From contig CAIZFE010000101.1 in NCBI GenBank assembly GCA_903932145.1, forward strand, positions 122,917 through 186,916: a stretch of 64,000 nt of DNA, given 5' to 3'. The notes below the pieces were generated by a model, which ran no database searches, had not been told where the DNA came from, and saw only the letters and a program-made list of their open reading frames with translations. The position numbers and the translations under genes are program-made. Positions 1 to 8,305 of the stretch are shown in pieces. Numbering within the stretch: the first letter of the stretch is position 1; each line of letters begins with the position of its first letter. Source of the DNA: an uncultured Rhodopila sp. GTDB lineage: Bacteria; Pseudomonadota; Alphaproteobacteria; Acetobacterales; Acetobacteraceae.

Positions 1-224
1 CTGATCACATCGACAGAGTTCGCAAACGCCCGCAGTGAAACGGGATCGCTGTAATCACTAATTGTTACAGCATGCGAGACTTGCGCCGCAGGACTATCGG
101 TCTCTCGCGTCAGAATGTGGCAACGATAGCCAAGCCGCGCGGCGGCGAGCGCGGACATGCGCCCCAGTTGCCCACCACCAACCAGCCCGATGGTCGCGTT
201 GGGCGGGAGCGGAAAGCACGTCAT
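1..224 (-). CDS. purK: N5-carboxyaminoimidazole ribonucleotide synthase PurK, N-terminal part only
   Basis: The gene runs off the left edge, so only about 74 N-terminal residues are visible. They start MTCFPLPPN and carry the nucleotide-binding motif [12 protein letters not shown] (about residues 12-23), typical of the PurK ATP-grasp family. PurK uses ATP and bicarbonate to turn aminoimidazole ribonucleotide into N5-CAIR in purine synthesis. Its ATG overlaps the purE stop codon (ATGA on the minus strand), so the two genes are translationally coupled. Adjacent purE, the next enzyme of the pathway, supports the call. The catalytic domain cannot be checked here. Confidence 0.93.
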   Translation of the reverse strand, partial: MTCFPLPPNATIGLVGGGQLGRMSALAAARLGYRCHILTRETDSPAAQVSHAVTISDYSDPVSLRAFANSVDVI

Positions 225-727
225 GACGGATCGAGTCGGGAAGGCTCATCCGCAACGGCCGCGGTCTGTTCGGCCCGCACTGCGTCCAGCCTAACCGCTA
301 GCTCGGCATCGTAGGTCGCCAACATGGAAACCGCCAGTAAGGCCGCGTTCACCGCCCCGGCGCGGCCGATCGCGAGAGTCCCGACAGGAATACCCGCCGG
401 CATCTGGACAATCGAGAGCAGGCTGTCCATACCCTTCAGGGCATGCGATTCGATAGGAACTCCCAACACCGGCAGCGACGTCCAGGACGCGCACATCCCC
501 GGCAAATGGGCCGCGCCCCCTGCCCCGGCGACAATAACCTTCAGCCCGCGGTCCCGCGCCGTCCGCGCATACTCACGCAACCGGTCCGGGGTGCGATGGG
601 CGGAGACAATCTTCACCTCGTGCGCTACCCCCAGCCGGGTCAGCATATCGGCGGCATGCGTCATGGTGGGCCAGTCCGACTGGCTCCCCATGATAATCCC
701 GACCAGCGGTTGCGTCGGTTCCGGCAT
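221..727 (-). CDS. purE: N5-CAIR mutase PurE (class I)
   Basis: PurE moves the carboxyl group of N5-CAIR to give CAIR in cytosolic purine synthesis. The 168-residue product has the class I hallmarks: [10 protein letters not shown] near residue 10 (phosphate loop), SAHRTP around residues 42-47 with the catalytic His at about 44, and [12 protein letters not shown] at about 67-78. Length fits the family. It lies between a DUF465 gene, whose stop is one base before the purE ATG, and purK, which it overlaps by four bases, so all three look like one operon. The C-terminal 20 residues are charged and probably disordered. Confidence 0.97.
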   Translation of the reverse strand: MPEPTQPLVGIIMGSQSDWPTMTHAADMLTRLGVAHEVKIVSAHRTPDRLREYARTARDRGLKVIVAGAGGAAHLPGMCASWTSLPVLGVPIESHALKGMDSLLSIVQMPAGIPVGTLAIGRAGAVNAALLAVSMLATYDAELAVRLDAVRAEQTAAVADEPSRLDPS

Positions 728-728
728 A

Positions 729-932
729 TCAGGCGATGCTGTCCGGGATCAGCCGGCTTTCCAGCCAGGCGATCTCATCGCGCAGCATCAGTTTGCGCTT
801 CTTGAGGCGTTGCAGGTGCAACTGGTCTGAAGCCCCCTGATCGGCCAGACGCGCGATCACCGTGTCAAGATCACGATGTTCGCTGCGGAGCCCATGCAGT
901 TTACGCAGCAGCGAATCTCTATCGCTCAGCAT
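729..932 (-). CDS. DUF465 (YdcH-like) small coiled-coil protein
   Basis: The 67-residue protein is almost wholly helical and charged, with the DUF465 pattern: an N-terminal helix ([16 protein letters not shown]), a short turn, and a second helix with [19 protein letters not shown]. The family is common in alphaproteobacteria and has no settled function. It is the first gene of the purE-purK unit, with its stop one base before purE. A second DUF465 gene is transcribed divergently from position 1080, and the 147-base gap between them should hold both promoters. I make no functional claim beyond the family. Confidence 0.88.
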   Translation of the reverse strand: MLSDRDSLLRKLHGLRSEHRDLDTVIARLADQGASDQLHLQRLKKRKLMLRDEIAWLESRLIPDSIA

Positions 933-1079
933 GTTTGCAACCCACGATAGAAATAATCTGTTATTCCAAGCAGCACTTCACGACTGGTCAAGTCGATGGC
1001 AATCGCGTTACGGTGTTTTGCCCCGGCCACTTCGGTGGCCGCTGGCAGACAACCGGTTAAACGCGGAGGTACCCAGCCC

Positions 1080-1253
1080 ATGAGTCTGAATACCCGTCTC
1101 GACGCCCTAAAGGAACGCCATGCGTCCCTCGAAACCAAGATTTTCGATGAGGACCATCGACCGCAACCCGATGCAGAAGCTCTCACCCGACTGAAGGTCG
1201 AAAAGCTACGCCTTAAGGAAGAGATGGAGCGCCTACGAACCTTGGTACACTGA
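1080..1253 (+). CDS. DUF465 (YdcH-like) small coiled-coil protein, second copy
   Basis: This 57-residue protein begins MSLNTRLDALKERHASLE and ends in LKVEKLRLKEEMERLR, the two-helix DUF465 pattern. The ATG at 1080 was chosen because GGAGGT lies at 1065-1070, nine bases upstream, and because homologous proteins of this family have this length; an in-frame ATG at 996 has no such site. It is divergent from the DUF465 gene at 729-932. The two copies differ in sequence, so this is not a recent duplication. Its function is unknown. Confidence 0.87.
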   Translation: MSLNTRLDALKERHASLETKIFDEDHRPQPDAEALTRLKVEKLRLKEEMERLRTLVH

Positions 1254-1286
1254 GCGGACACCGTTCAACCTAACCCGTCACGCCGA

Positions 1287-1874
1287 TCAGGCGGCCTCGT
1301 CCGCCTCCGGCGGTGGCGGGACGGGAACCACCTTCCCTTCGCGATGCAGCCGCTCATTGGCCGCCGCGACAGCGGCATTCAAATCCGTTTGACTGCAAGA
1401 CCCCAGAATCACCGGATCGCGCGGCTTGATGTTCGGGCTGTTCCAATGGGTGCGGTCGCGCACTTTCTGGATGGTGTCCTTGGTGGTGCCGAGCAGCTTG
1501 CCGATCTGGATTTCCGAAAGCTGCGGAAAATTGCGCAACAGGAATGCGATGGCATCCGGACGGTCATTGCGCTTCGCCACGGGGGTATAGCGTGCCCCGC
1601 GCTGGCGCTTCGGCGCTGGCATCGAGTTGGCCATCAGCTTCAGCCGGGCATTGGGGTCGGCTTCGCATTGGCGGATATTCGCCAGCGTGGTCTGCATGTT
1701 GGCAACCGGATCGTAACCCACGATTCCCTGCGCGACCTCACCATCGGCGATGGCCTGGACCTCAAGCGGGTGCATGCCGCAGAAGTCCGCGATCTGGGTG
1801 AAGGTCAGGGCGGTTTTCTCGATCAACCACACGGCGGTGGCTTTGGGCATCAGCGGAAGGGTCATGGCTTTCAC
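1287..1874 (-). CDS. trcR: Cell-cycle transcriptional regulator TrcR (DUF1013)
   Basis: The 195-residue product matches the alphaproteobacterial DUF1013 family, which includes TrcR, described as an RNA-polymerase-associated cell-cycle regulator in Caulobacter. Landmarks are LPLMPKATAVWLIEKTALT at the N-terminus, FCGMHPLEVQAIADG (a helix-turn-helix-like part at about 31-45), and a second helix-turn-helix-like stretch (about residues 117-142) containing LLGTTKDTIQKVRDRTHWN. The C-terminus is Pro/Glu rich. It is a single gene, divergent from the DUF1192 gene at 2088. The family call is firm; the regulatory role in this organism is inferred. Confidence 0.9.
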   Translation of the reverse strand: MKAMTLPLMPKATAVWLIEKTALTFTQIADFCGMHPLEVQAIADGEVAQGIVGYDPVANMQTTLANIRQCEADPNARLKLMANSMPAPKRQRGARYTPVAKRNDRPDAIAFLLRNFPQLSEIQIGKLLGTTKDTIQKVRDRTHWNSPNIKPRDPVILGSCSQTDLNAAVAAANERLHREGKVVPVPPPPEADEAA

Positions 1875-2087
1875 TCTCAGGGTCGCCGGCGGATGTATTC
1901 ACTCTTACGGTGTCGTTTGCAGGCCATTCAGCGCAAAGGACACATCGTAGCCGCGGACGAACGTCGGATATGGCAAGACCGCGGAGGTGGGTCAAGCGAC
2001 TTTGGCGGTATTCTCAATGTTCTGTGGCGCATGGCTCAAAGGACCGGGTTCAAGCTATGCTTCGGTCCAGGTCTGACGGAGGAAACG

Positions 2088-2279
2088 ATGGCCCGCGATG
2101 AAGACGAACCCCTGACGAAACGCCGCAGACTGGAGCCGTTGTTCCTCGACAGCCTGGGAATCGAAGAACTCCGGAGCTACATCGACGAACTGCGAACCGA
2201 GATCGCGCGGGTTGAGGCGGATATCGGCCGCAAGAGCAGCCACCGCAGCGCGGCAGACGCATTCTTCAAAAAAACATAA
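2088..2279 (+). CDS. DUF1192 family small protein
   Basis: The 63-residue product (MARDEDEPLTKRRRLEP...) has the DUF1192 core LDSLGIEELRSYIDELRTEI followed by a charged helix and a C-terminal FFKKT. The ATG at 2088 is preceded by ACGGAGG at 2076-2082, which decides the start over longer in-frame options. The family is small, helical and typical of alphaproteobacteria, with no established biochemical role. The gene ends just before a strong hairpin at 2285-2304 shared with the convergent hsp20 gene. Confidence 0.85.
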   Translation: MARDEDEPLTKRRRLEPLFLDSLGIEELRSYIDELRTEIARVEADIGRKSSHRSAADAFFKKT

Positions 2280-2304
2280 AAACAGGGGCCGATCGCTCGG
2301 CCCC
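2270..2304 (-). terminator. Intrinsic terminator of hsp20
   Basis: A perfect 8-bp stem (GGGGCCGA at 2285-2292, loop TCGC, TCGGCCCC at 2297-2304) is followed on the minus strand by two T-runs (TGTTTTTATGTTTTTTT). It lies 18 bases past the hsp20 stop. The stem is symmetrical, but the plus strand lacks a T-run, so it mainly serves the minus strand. Confidence 0.8.
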
Positions 2305-2321
2305 CATCCTTCAGCAAGACC

Positions 2322-2801
2322 TTAGGCGGCCTTGGCGGCATCCTGCGAGTCGTTGGCTATCGTCGTCGGAGCAACCGGCGCATTACTGCCGATAACGATC
2401 TTCCGCGGCTTCAGCGCCTCGGGGACCACACGCTTCAGGCCGACATGCAAAAGGCCCAACTGAACGTCCGCGCCATCCACGACCATGTGGTCGGCCAGGA
2501 CAAAGCGACGCTCAAACGCACGGCCGGCAATGCCGCGGTAGAGTATCTCAGCCGGCTGGCCATCGTTGGCGACCCGGCCGGAGACGAACAGCATGTTGTC
2601 CTTCACCGTGATATCCAGGTCTTCCGGATGGAAACCCGCCACCGCCATGGTGATGCGGTAGGAATCGTCTCCGGTCTTTTCGATGTTGTACGGGGGGTAA
2701 GTCTGCGCTTCCTGGCTGGAAGCGGCGGTGTCCACAAGCCGAGCCAGACGGTCGAAGCCGATCGCGGTACGGAAGAGTGGCGCAAAGTTTACGGTCGTCA
2801 T
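2322..2801 (-). CDS. Small heat-shock protein, Hsp20/IbpA family
   Basis: The 159-residue protein is an ATP-independent holdase that binds unfolding proteins in the cytosol. The alpha-crystallin domain spans about residues 35-130, with YPPYNIEKTGDDSYRITMAV opening it, the core motif AGFHPEDLDI, and KDNMLFVSG. The LYRGIAGRAFERRF stretch is typical of IbpA-type class A proteins from alphaproteobacteria. It is monocistronic, with its own heat-shock-like promoter, a ROSE-like leader and a terminator, which together suggest control at both transcription and translation. The start codon follows AGGAGG at 2809-2814. Confidence 0.95.
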   Translation of the reverse strand: MTTVNFAPLFRTAIGFDRLARLVDTAASSQEAQTYPPYNIEKTGDDSYRITMAVAGFHPEDLDITVKDNMLFVSGRVANDGQPAEILYRGIAGRAFERRFVLADHMVVDGADVQLGLLHVGLKRVVPEALKPRKIVIGSNAPVAPTTIANDSQDAAKAA

Positions 2802-2900
2802 GGAAAAACCTCCTGCGAAGCAAGGTCATTGGTTGCAGGCCGCCCACACTCGGGCCGGCCCTGGTCTGATCGTCGAAAACCCCATTGGGCATTCCCGACG
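2802..2900 (-). promoter_or_regulatory. ROSE-like RNA thermometer in the hsp20 leader
   Basis: The leader between the predicted start near 2900 and the hsp20 ATG ends in a hairpin that sequesters the Shine-Dalgarno: on the minus strand ACCTTGCT (2826-2819), loop TCGC, AGGAGGT (2814-2808). TTGCT pairs with AGGA around one unpaired G, the signature of ROSE elements that control rhizobial small heat-shock genes. Heating would melt the helix and free AGGAGG. The match in sequence, position and gene is seen directly; thermosensing is inferred. Confidence 0.75.
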
Positions 2901-2907
2901 CAAACAC

Positions 2908-2935
2908 AGATGGTGTTCCCCGGACCCAGTTCAAG
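2908..2935 (-). promoter_or_regulatory. Candidate sigma-32 (RpoH) promoter of hsp20
   Basis: On the minus strand CTTGAA (2935-2930) and CACCATCT (2915-2908) lie 14 bases apart (13 if the -35 is read as the 7-mer CTTGAAC). They match the RpoH consensus CTTGAA / CCCCATNT at 6/6 and about 6 of 7 positions. A start near 2900 would give the roughly 100-base leader that carries the ROSE-like hairpin. Confidence 0.7.
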
Positions 2936-3056
2936 AGGCTCCATGACAACGCCCCGGACAGACCTTGCCTGCTCGCTTGGGGCGCTGTCCGGCAGTGACA
3001 CCAATCCGGATCTACAATACCGTTTACAACAGATCACCACGAAAGGTGGATCAAGC

Positions 3057-3458
3057 ATGCCAGCACGGTTACCGGAAGGCTACACGCCATCGCCCAAAGA
3101 GGCGTTCATGAACCCACTGCAGGTGGAATACTTCCGCCGCAAATTGGTCAAACTGCAAGGGGACACACAGGAAGAGTTGGACGCAATGGCGGCCTCGAAT
3201 ATCGATGAGGACGACCGCGAGGGCGATCAGGCCGACAAAGCCAGTGCCAGTGAGGATCGAGAGTTTGGCCTGATCAACAAAGATCGGGCGAACACCCTGC
3301 TGAGGCAGATCGAACAGGCGCTGACCCGCGTCGACAACGGCACTTACGGCTATTGTAGCGACACTGGGGAGCCGATCTCCCTCGCACGGCTTGAGGCGCA
3401 ACCTACCGCCACGCTAACGATCGAAGCGCAAGCGGCGAGGGAACAAGCCGGTCGCTAA
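3057..3458 (+). CDS. dksA: RNA polymerase-binding transcription factor DksA
   Basis: DksA enters the secondary channel of RNA polymerase and acts with ppGpp on rRNA and stress promoters. The 133-residue protein has an N-terminal segment with MNPLQVEYFRRKLVKL, a coiled coil carrying the tip-like DEDDREGDQAD, and the C-terminal zinc-finger-like part YGYCSDTGEPISLARLEA. Only one of the four zinc cysteines remains (CSDT instead of CxxC, and no second CxxC), as in other alphaproteobacterial DksA proteins. The ATG at 3057 follows GAAAGGTGGA at 3041-3050; longer in-frame starts have no homologous sequence. Confidence 0.93.
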   Translation: MPARLPEGYTPSPKEAFMNPLQVEYFRRKLVKLQGDTQEELDAMAASNIDEDDREGDQADKASASEDREFGLINKDRANTLLRQIEQALTRVDNGTYGYCSDTGEPISLARLEAQPTATLTIEAQAAREQAGR

Positions 3459-3526
3459 CACGCGCCGCCATCGGCCCGAAATCGCGCTGTCTCCGGCGCA
3501 ATCCCGATGCCGCATCGCAAAGCGCT

Positions 3527-3754
3527 TTAGGCGGTCTTGATACCCAGGCCAGCGAACTTCTTGTTGAACTTGGCGACCTGGCCGCCGGTGTCCATCATGC
3601 GCTGCACGCCGGTCCACGCCGGATGAGACTTCGGGTCGATGTCAAGGCGCAGCGTATCGCCGGGCTTGCCCATGCAGGAGCGCGTCTTGAACTGCGTCCC
3701 GTCCGTCATGATGATGTTGATCTCGTGGTACTGGGGGTGAATGCCCGGCTTCAT
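3527..3754 (-). CDS. rpmE: 50S ribosomal protein L31
   Basis: The 75-residue protein starts [20 protein letters not shown], the classic L31 opening, and ends [13 protein letters not shown]. It lacks the CxxC pair (one Cys, in RSCMGK), so it is the zinc-free C-minus type. L31 bridges the two ribosomal subunits. The gene is transcribed alone, convergent with dksA. The start was set by family length and conserved N-terminus; a much longer open frame upstream has no support. Confidence 0.96.
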   Translation of the reverse strand: MKPGIHPQYHEINIIMTDGTQFKTRSCMGKPGDTLRLDIDPKSHPAWTGVQRMMDTGGQVAKFNKKFAGLGIKTA

Positions 3755-4288
3755 GGTCTGATTCCTAAATGACGCCACCGATCCCGACCGGTCGCGCAAG
3801 CGGGGCCTATAGCGGGCCAACGCCACCGGCTCAAGTCTCGTTTTGCCGCCACCGTCCAGAAAACACGATGCGGCGCCAGCGCCAGTTATTTTCACCCGCA
3901 CATAACTGTTGGAACGACATCGCCGCGTGCTGGCCGCGCCAGCCTGGCCTGCCGGAGGCGCCGGTGATGCTGTGACGTCGTCCAACCATCGCGCGAAAGT
4001 GCCGGCCGTATGACCCGCCATGCTTTCCAGGAATGTCGGATATCCATCCGGCGAACCGGCGGCTGTATGAAAGTGCCGGAAAACCTTAAACCTTGAAAAC
4101 ACCAAAGCCAAAGCCAATTTCGTAAATGATTCATATCATGCCGGCATGAGACCGAATGCGGCATGGTGTATTTCCAGTCTATCGCAACCAGACTCATCAT
4201 CATCAATTGATACAAGCGAATGGCGGAGCAATTCAGCGCCGAATTCTCGCGGTGGGAAGAGTTCATCACACCAACCGAGGGATCCCCT
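3755..4288 (+). other. Intergenic region without a supported gene
   Basis: Between divergent rpmE and the PEP-CTERM gene I see no credible coding frame, RNA gene or mobile element. The phrase GAAAGTGCCGG occurs twice (near 3996 and 4069). The stretch from about 4090 on is more AT-rich than its neighbours and should contain the promoter of the PEP-CTERM gene, but no clear -35/-10 or sigma-54 motif was found. Confidence 0.5.
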
Positions 4289-5032
4289 ATGTTTGACAGC
4301 ACTCCCCTTTCACCGCTTCATCGCCGCTTTCCCCTGCGGCTGCTTACGGGCGGCGCCGGATCGGCGAAAATGACGAAATTCTTGCTGGCCACTGTCGCGA
4401 CGCTAGCCCTCGGCACGGCGGTCTCAGGCTACCAATCGCCGGCCAAAGCCGACGTTGTCTTTATAACCGCGGTCGGGACGGTCACCGGAACTGATACGGG
4501 TGGCGACTTCGGTGCCGCGGGCACCAATCTGACCGGTGCAGCCTTCATCGTCCGGTTTAAATTCGACACGAACCTCGGCACCACCAGTAGTTCCAGCTCT
4601 CTGAATTCCGCCTTCGGGGGAACAGAGTATGGCAATGCATCGCCTTCTCTTGGTGCCAGCCTGGCCATCAATGGACAGACATTCTCGGTTGCCGGGACGA
4701 GTTTTGGGGAGATTTTGGGCGAAAATACCAACTCCCTGACAGAATCCCTTGCCTATGCGGTAGATTCGAGTGCCTCCTTGTATGTGCAAATCCTTGGCTT
4801 TCCTGGAAACAGCCCCGCCTCCATCACCACGGCGTTCAGCATCGACACGACGACTGATCAATCTAACAGCGGAATGTTTGACGACGCCAATTCAGGCACC
4901 AGCCTAAGTCTGTATGCGACCTCTTATTCGGAATCCCTGAGCGCCCCGACAGCAGCCCCGGAGCCGGCCTCGATGACTCTGCTCGGAGTGGCCATGGCGG
5001 GCCTCGGCGTTATACGGCGCAAACGGGCCTGA
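4289..5032 (+). CDS. PEP-CTERM sorting-domain surface protein
   Basis: The protein has a signal peptide (MTKFLLATVATLALGTAVSG, cleavage near SPAKA-D) and a C-terminal PEP-CTERM tripartite signal: APEPASM, a hydrophobic helix (LLGVAMAGLGV) and RRKRA. The family is exported, cut and probably anchored by an exosortase/EpsH system, usually alongside exopolysaccharide genes. None is nearby, so the exosortase must be encoded elsewhere. The middle is Ser/Thr/Gly rich and lacks Cys, as in matrix proteins. ATG 4289 is preceded by GAGGG at 4277-4281; ATG 4370 would give a conventional signal peptide without the extra 27 residues and is a fair alternative. A weak hairpin plus T6 follows at 5039-5056. 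Confidence 0.85.
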   Translation: MFDSTPLSPLHRRFPLRLLTGGAGSAKMTKFLLATVATLALGTAVSGYQSPAKADVVFITAVGTVTGTDTGGDFGAAGTNLTGAAFIVRFKFDTNLGTTSSSSSLNSAFGGTEYGNASPSLGASLAINGQTFSVAGTSFGEILGENTNSLTESLAYAVDSSASLYVQILGFPGNSPASITTAFSIDTTTDQSNSGMFDDANSGTSLSLYATSYSESLSAPTAAPEPASMTLLGVAMAGLGVIRRKRA

Positions 5033-5289
5033 TCGCGCGACCGTCAGGTCTTTTTTCGGATGTGGCGCCGTCAGGGGGCGTCCTGCGATTGGCATCAGCC
5101 AGAACGGGGCTGAACCTGTGGACGGCTGAAGCGCACTCACAACCCAGCCCGTGACCCGGAATCGTTCGCGTAGCGGGAGTCCGCTCGCCTTACCCGCCCG
5201 GAAATGACGATCCGACGCGATGGCGGTGGACCCATCCGAACGGAGCGACTATCAGGTGCCGCCTCCCTCACATCAGGCTATTTTATCGC

Positions 5290-7884
5290 ATGCTGATCCG
5301 CCTGCTTATCCGACTGGTCGATTTCAGCCGCCGTCATTCACTGCTCGTCGTTCTTGGGGGCGTGCTGCTCGCCCTGTTCGCCGGCTGGGTGGCGTCCGTC
5401 CACCTGGGGGTCAGCACCGACACCGACCTGTTGTTCAAGGACAGCCTACCCTGGCGGCGTCAGGCCGTGGAGATGAACCGCGCCTTCCCGCAGTTCAACA
5501 ACCTGCTCGTCGCCGTGGTCGATGCCCGCATCCCGGAGGAAGCCGACGCCACCGCCAACGAACTCGCGGCGCGCCTGGCCACTGACAAGACGCATTTTTT
5601 GACCGTCCGCCGCCCAGACTCCAACCCCTTCCTCGACAAAGAGGGACTGCTGTTCCTGCAACCGAAGCAGTTGTCGGCCCTGATGGATCAGACGATCGAC
5701 GCGCAGCCGTTCCTCGGCCAACTCGTCGCCGACCCGTCCGTCCGGGGCCTGTTCTCCGCGTTGTCGTTGCTGGGCATGGGCGTCGCCCGAGCCGACGCCG
5801 ATCTGACGCCCTACCTCGCACCGATCGAGGGCTTCCATCGGGCGATGGACTCCGCCCTGTCCGGCAAACCCCAGCCGCTGTCATGGGAAACCCTGCTCGG
5901 CGGCGGCCTCAGCGAGATGGCCGGGCCCTACCGGTTCGTCCTGGTGCAACCGAACCAGGACTACGGTTCATTGGAACCGGGCGGAGCGGCGACGCAAGCG
6001 ATGCGCGACGTCATCGCCGGCCTGCCGTTCGTGCGATCCGGTGACGCGCATGTCCGGATCACCGGCCAGGTGGCGCTGGCCGACGAGGAATTCGCCACAG
6101 TCGCTCAAGGGGCAGTCGAGGGCCTGATCGGCAGTCTCCTGTTGATCACACTTTGGTTATTTCTCGCGGTCCATTCCTGGCGGCTGATCGTTCCCATCCT
6201 CATGACGCTGGGCCTCGGACTGATGCTGACCGTGCTGTTTGCGACGGTTGCGGTGGGGACCCTGAACCTGGTGTCGGTCGGCTTTGGCGTATTGTTTGTC
6301 GGTCTGGCCGTCGATTTCGCGATCCAGTTTTCCGTGCGTTACCGAGAATTCCGCTTTGAAAGCGGTAATCCCGCCGCCGCGATGACCGAAACCGCCCGCC
6401 GGGTCGGGGTGCAAATCCTGATCGCCGCCCTCGCCACCGCCGCCGGCTTCCTGGCATTCGTGCCCACGGCCTTTGCCGGAGTGGCCGAACTCGGCCTGAT
6501 CGCGGGTGCCGGCATGATCATCGCGTTCATTTGTACGCTGGGCTTTCTGCCGGCCGCGATCACCTTGTTCCGCCCGCGCGGCGAAGCGGCTGAGGTCGGC
6601 TTCGCCTTCGCCGCAGGCATCGACGCTGTCATCGTCCGGCACCGGCGCCCCATCCTGATCGCCTTCGCCGCGCTCGCTGTCGCCGCGCTCGCCGCATCGC
6701 CGTTCCTTGCCTTTGATTCCGACCCGCTCGACACCAAGAACCCGAATACCGAGGCGATGCGCACCCTGCGCGACCTCATCAATAACCCGCTGACCAATCC
6801 CTATACGATCGATGTCCTCGCCCCCAACGCGAAGGCGGCGCAGGATCTGAGCGACAAACTGGAAAATCTGCCCTCGGTCGCGGGCGTGATCAGCATAGAC
6901 AGCTTCGTGCCCGCCGATCAGCAGCAGAAGCTGGCGGTGATCGCTGACGCCAACACGATTCTCGCCCCGACCCTGGCTCCGCACGGAACGGCCGCGCCGG
7001 TAACGCCGGAGCAAATCCGCCTCGCCGCGAAGGCCGCGCTGGCACAAATCGACCCGGCGCTGGAGAAACTGCCGAAAACCCATCCACTAGCGCTAATCGC
7101 CGACGATTTGCGCCGGTTGCAGACCGCGCCCGACGATATCCTGACGGCGACCGATGCCGCCCTGACCCGCTTCCTGCCTGGTCAACTCGCCCATTTGCGG
7201 GTGGCGTTGACCGCTGAACCAGTCACGTTGACCTCCATTCCGGCCGACTTCGCCCGCGACTGGGTGCTGCCGGACGGACGCGCCCGTGTGCAGGTCAATC
7301 CGAGGCCCGAGGCGCAAACGCCCGCCGGCCTGAAACAATTCGTCCAACAGGTCACGTCCGTCGCGCCGAATGCTGGAGGCTCCGCCGTCACTATCGCCGC
7401 CACCGCCGACACAATCGTCGGAGCCTTCCGTGAAGCCGCGATCTACGCGGTTATCGCCATCGCGCTGATCCTGTTCGCCCTGCTGCGCCGCGTGCTGGAC
7501 GTGTCGCTGGTGATGGCGCCGCTGCTGATGTCCGCGCTGTTGACGCTGCTGATCGTCGTGCTGCTGCCGTTGCCGCTGAATTTCGCCAATATCATAGCGT
7601 TACCGTTGCTGCTTGGCGTCGGCGTGTCCTTCAACATCTATTTCGTCATGAACTGGCGCGCCGGACAAACCCGGCCCCTCGGCAGCGCCACCGCTCGGGC
7701 GATCCTGTTCTCGGCCTTGACCACCGCCACGGCCTTCGGATCGCTCGCCCTGTCCGGACATCCCGGAACCGCGAGCATGGGGAAACTGCTGCTGATCAGC
7801 CTGGGCTGCACGTTGCTCGCAAGCCTGGTGTTCATCCCCGCCCTGCTGGCAAGCCTGACGCCGCCAACCCGCGATCACACCTGA
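5290..7884 (+). CDS. hpnN: Hopanoid-associated RND transporter HpnN
   Basis: The 864-residue protein is an MMPL/RND-type inner-membrane exporter. In Rhodopseudomonas and Burkholderia, HpnN moves hopanoids to the outer membrane. It has the expected two-fold plan: first TM helix at about 15-38, a periplasmic loop starting HLGVSTDTDLLFKDSLPWRR, five TM helices at about 280-430, then a second half with TM near 455-475, a periplasmic domain to about 710 and a final helix bundle ending at 860. The loop opening and overall length match HpnN. No squalene-hopene cyclase or other hpn gene is adjacent. A 107-residue exported protein starts nine bases later. Confidence 0.88.
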   Translation: MLIRLLIRLVDFSRRHSLLVVLGGVLLALFAGWVASVHLGVSTDTDLLFKDSLPWRRQAVEMNRAFPQFNNLLVAVVDARIPEEADATANELAARLATDKTHFLTVRRPDSNPFLDKEGLLFLQPKQLSALMDQTIDAQPFLGQLVADPSVRGLFSALSLLGMGVARADADLTPYLAPIEGFHRAMDSALSGKPQPLSWETLLGGGLSEMAGPYRFVLVQPNQDYGSLEPGGAATQAMRDVIAGLPFVRSGDAHVRITGQVALADEEFATVAQGAVEGLIGSLLLITLWLFLAVHSWRLIVPILMTLGLGLMLTVLFATVAVGTLNLVSVGFGVLFVGLAVDFAIQFSVRYREFRFESGNPAAAMTETARRVGVQILIAALATAAGFLAFVPTAFAGVAELGLIAGAGMIIAFICTLGFLPAAITLFRPRGEAAEVGFAFAAGIDAVIVRHRRPILIAFAALAVAALAASPFLAFDSDPLDTKNPNTEAMRTLRDLINNPLTNPYTIDVLAPNAKAAQDLSDKLENLPSVAGVISIDSFVPADQQQKLAVIADANTILAPTLAPHGTAAPVTPEQIRLAAKAALAQIDPALEKLPKTHPLALIADDLRRLQTAPDDILTATDAALTRFLPGQLAHLRVALTAEPVTLTSIPADFARDWVLPDGRARVQVNPRPEAQTPAGLKQFVQQVTSVAPNAGGSAVTIAATADTIVGAFREAAIYAVIAIALILFALLRRVLDVSLVMAPLLMSALLTLLIVVLLPLPLNFANIIALPLLLGVGVSFNIYFVMNWRAGQTRPLGSATARAILFSALTTATAFGSLALSGHPGTASMGKLLLISLGCTLLASLVFIPALLASLTPPTRDHT

Positions 7885-7893
7885 GAGGCTTCG

Positions 7894-8217
7894 ATGGTCT
7901 GGAAACTACCCGCCGCGCTCTCGTTGTTACTCCTGACCGCGGGCGCGGCGCCACCAGGCGATTGTCTCTCCGCCTCGACCGGCGGCCCGACCCTGCCCGC
8001 ATCGCTCGATCTCGCGGGACGTCCGATCGGTGACGCCGGACTGCAGAGGTTTGCGGCGCTGCCCGGCCTCGACGGCGCTTCGGGCTGTCCCGGGGCACCG
8101 GCGGCCGGCCCGAACACAACATTGCGGAGCGAATCGGGAGACGTCCTGCACGGTTTGCCGACATCCGATATCCTCCGGCCCATAGACGAGCCGAAACGGG
8201 CGCCGGAGTTTCAGTAG
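7894..8217 (+). CDS. Hypothetical exported protein downstream of hpnN
   Basis: The 107-residue protein is not recognised. It has a clear signal peptide (MVWKLPAALSLLLLTAGAAP) and a mature part rich in Gly, Ala and Pro with two cysteines (DCLSAS near 24 and SGCPGAP near 64) that could pair in the periplasm. GAGAGG lies eight bases before the ATG and the gene begins nine bases after the hpnN stop, so it is very likely co-transcribed with hpnN and could assist lipid export; that role is a guess from position only. Confidence 0.6.
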   Translation: MVWKLPAALSLLLLTAGAAPPGDCLSASTGGPTLPASLDLAGRPIGDAGLQRFAALPGLDGASGCPGAPAAGPNTTLRSESGDVLHGLPTSDILRPIDEPKRAPEFQ

Positions 8218-8305
8218 CGCGCACAGCGATTTGAGCCGTCACGTTATGCATGGCGAGTGAACTGCGAGCAGCCCGGCGCGTTGCTATCCTGAAAGGATTC
8301 ATCGC

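Noticed and set aside
4100..4288. Sigma-54 promoter typical of PEP-CTERM genes
   Set aside because: No TGGCAC-N5-TTGC-like pair was found upstream of the PEP-CTERM gene.
6157..7083. 308-codon open frame opposite hpnN
   Set aside because: Shadow of the RND transporter, with low-complexity Gly/Arg/Gln composition and no recognisable domain.
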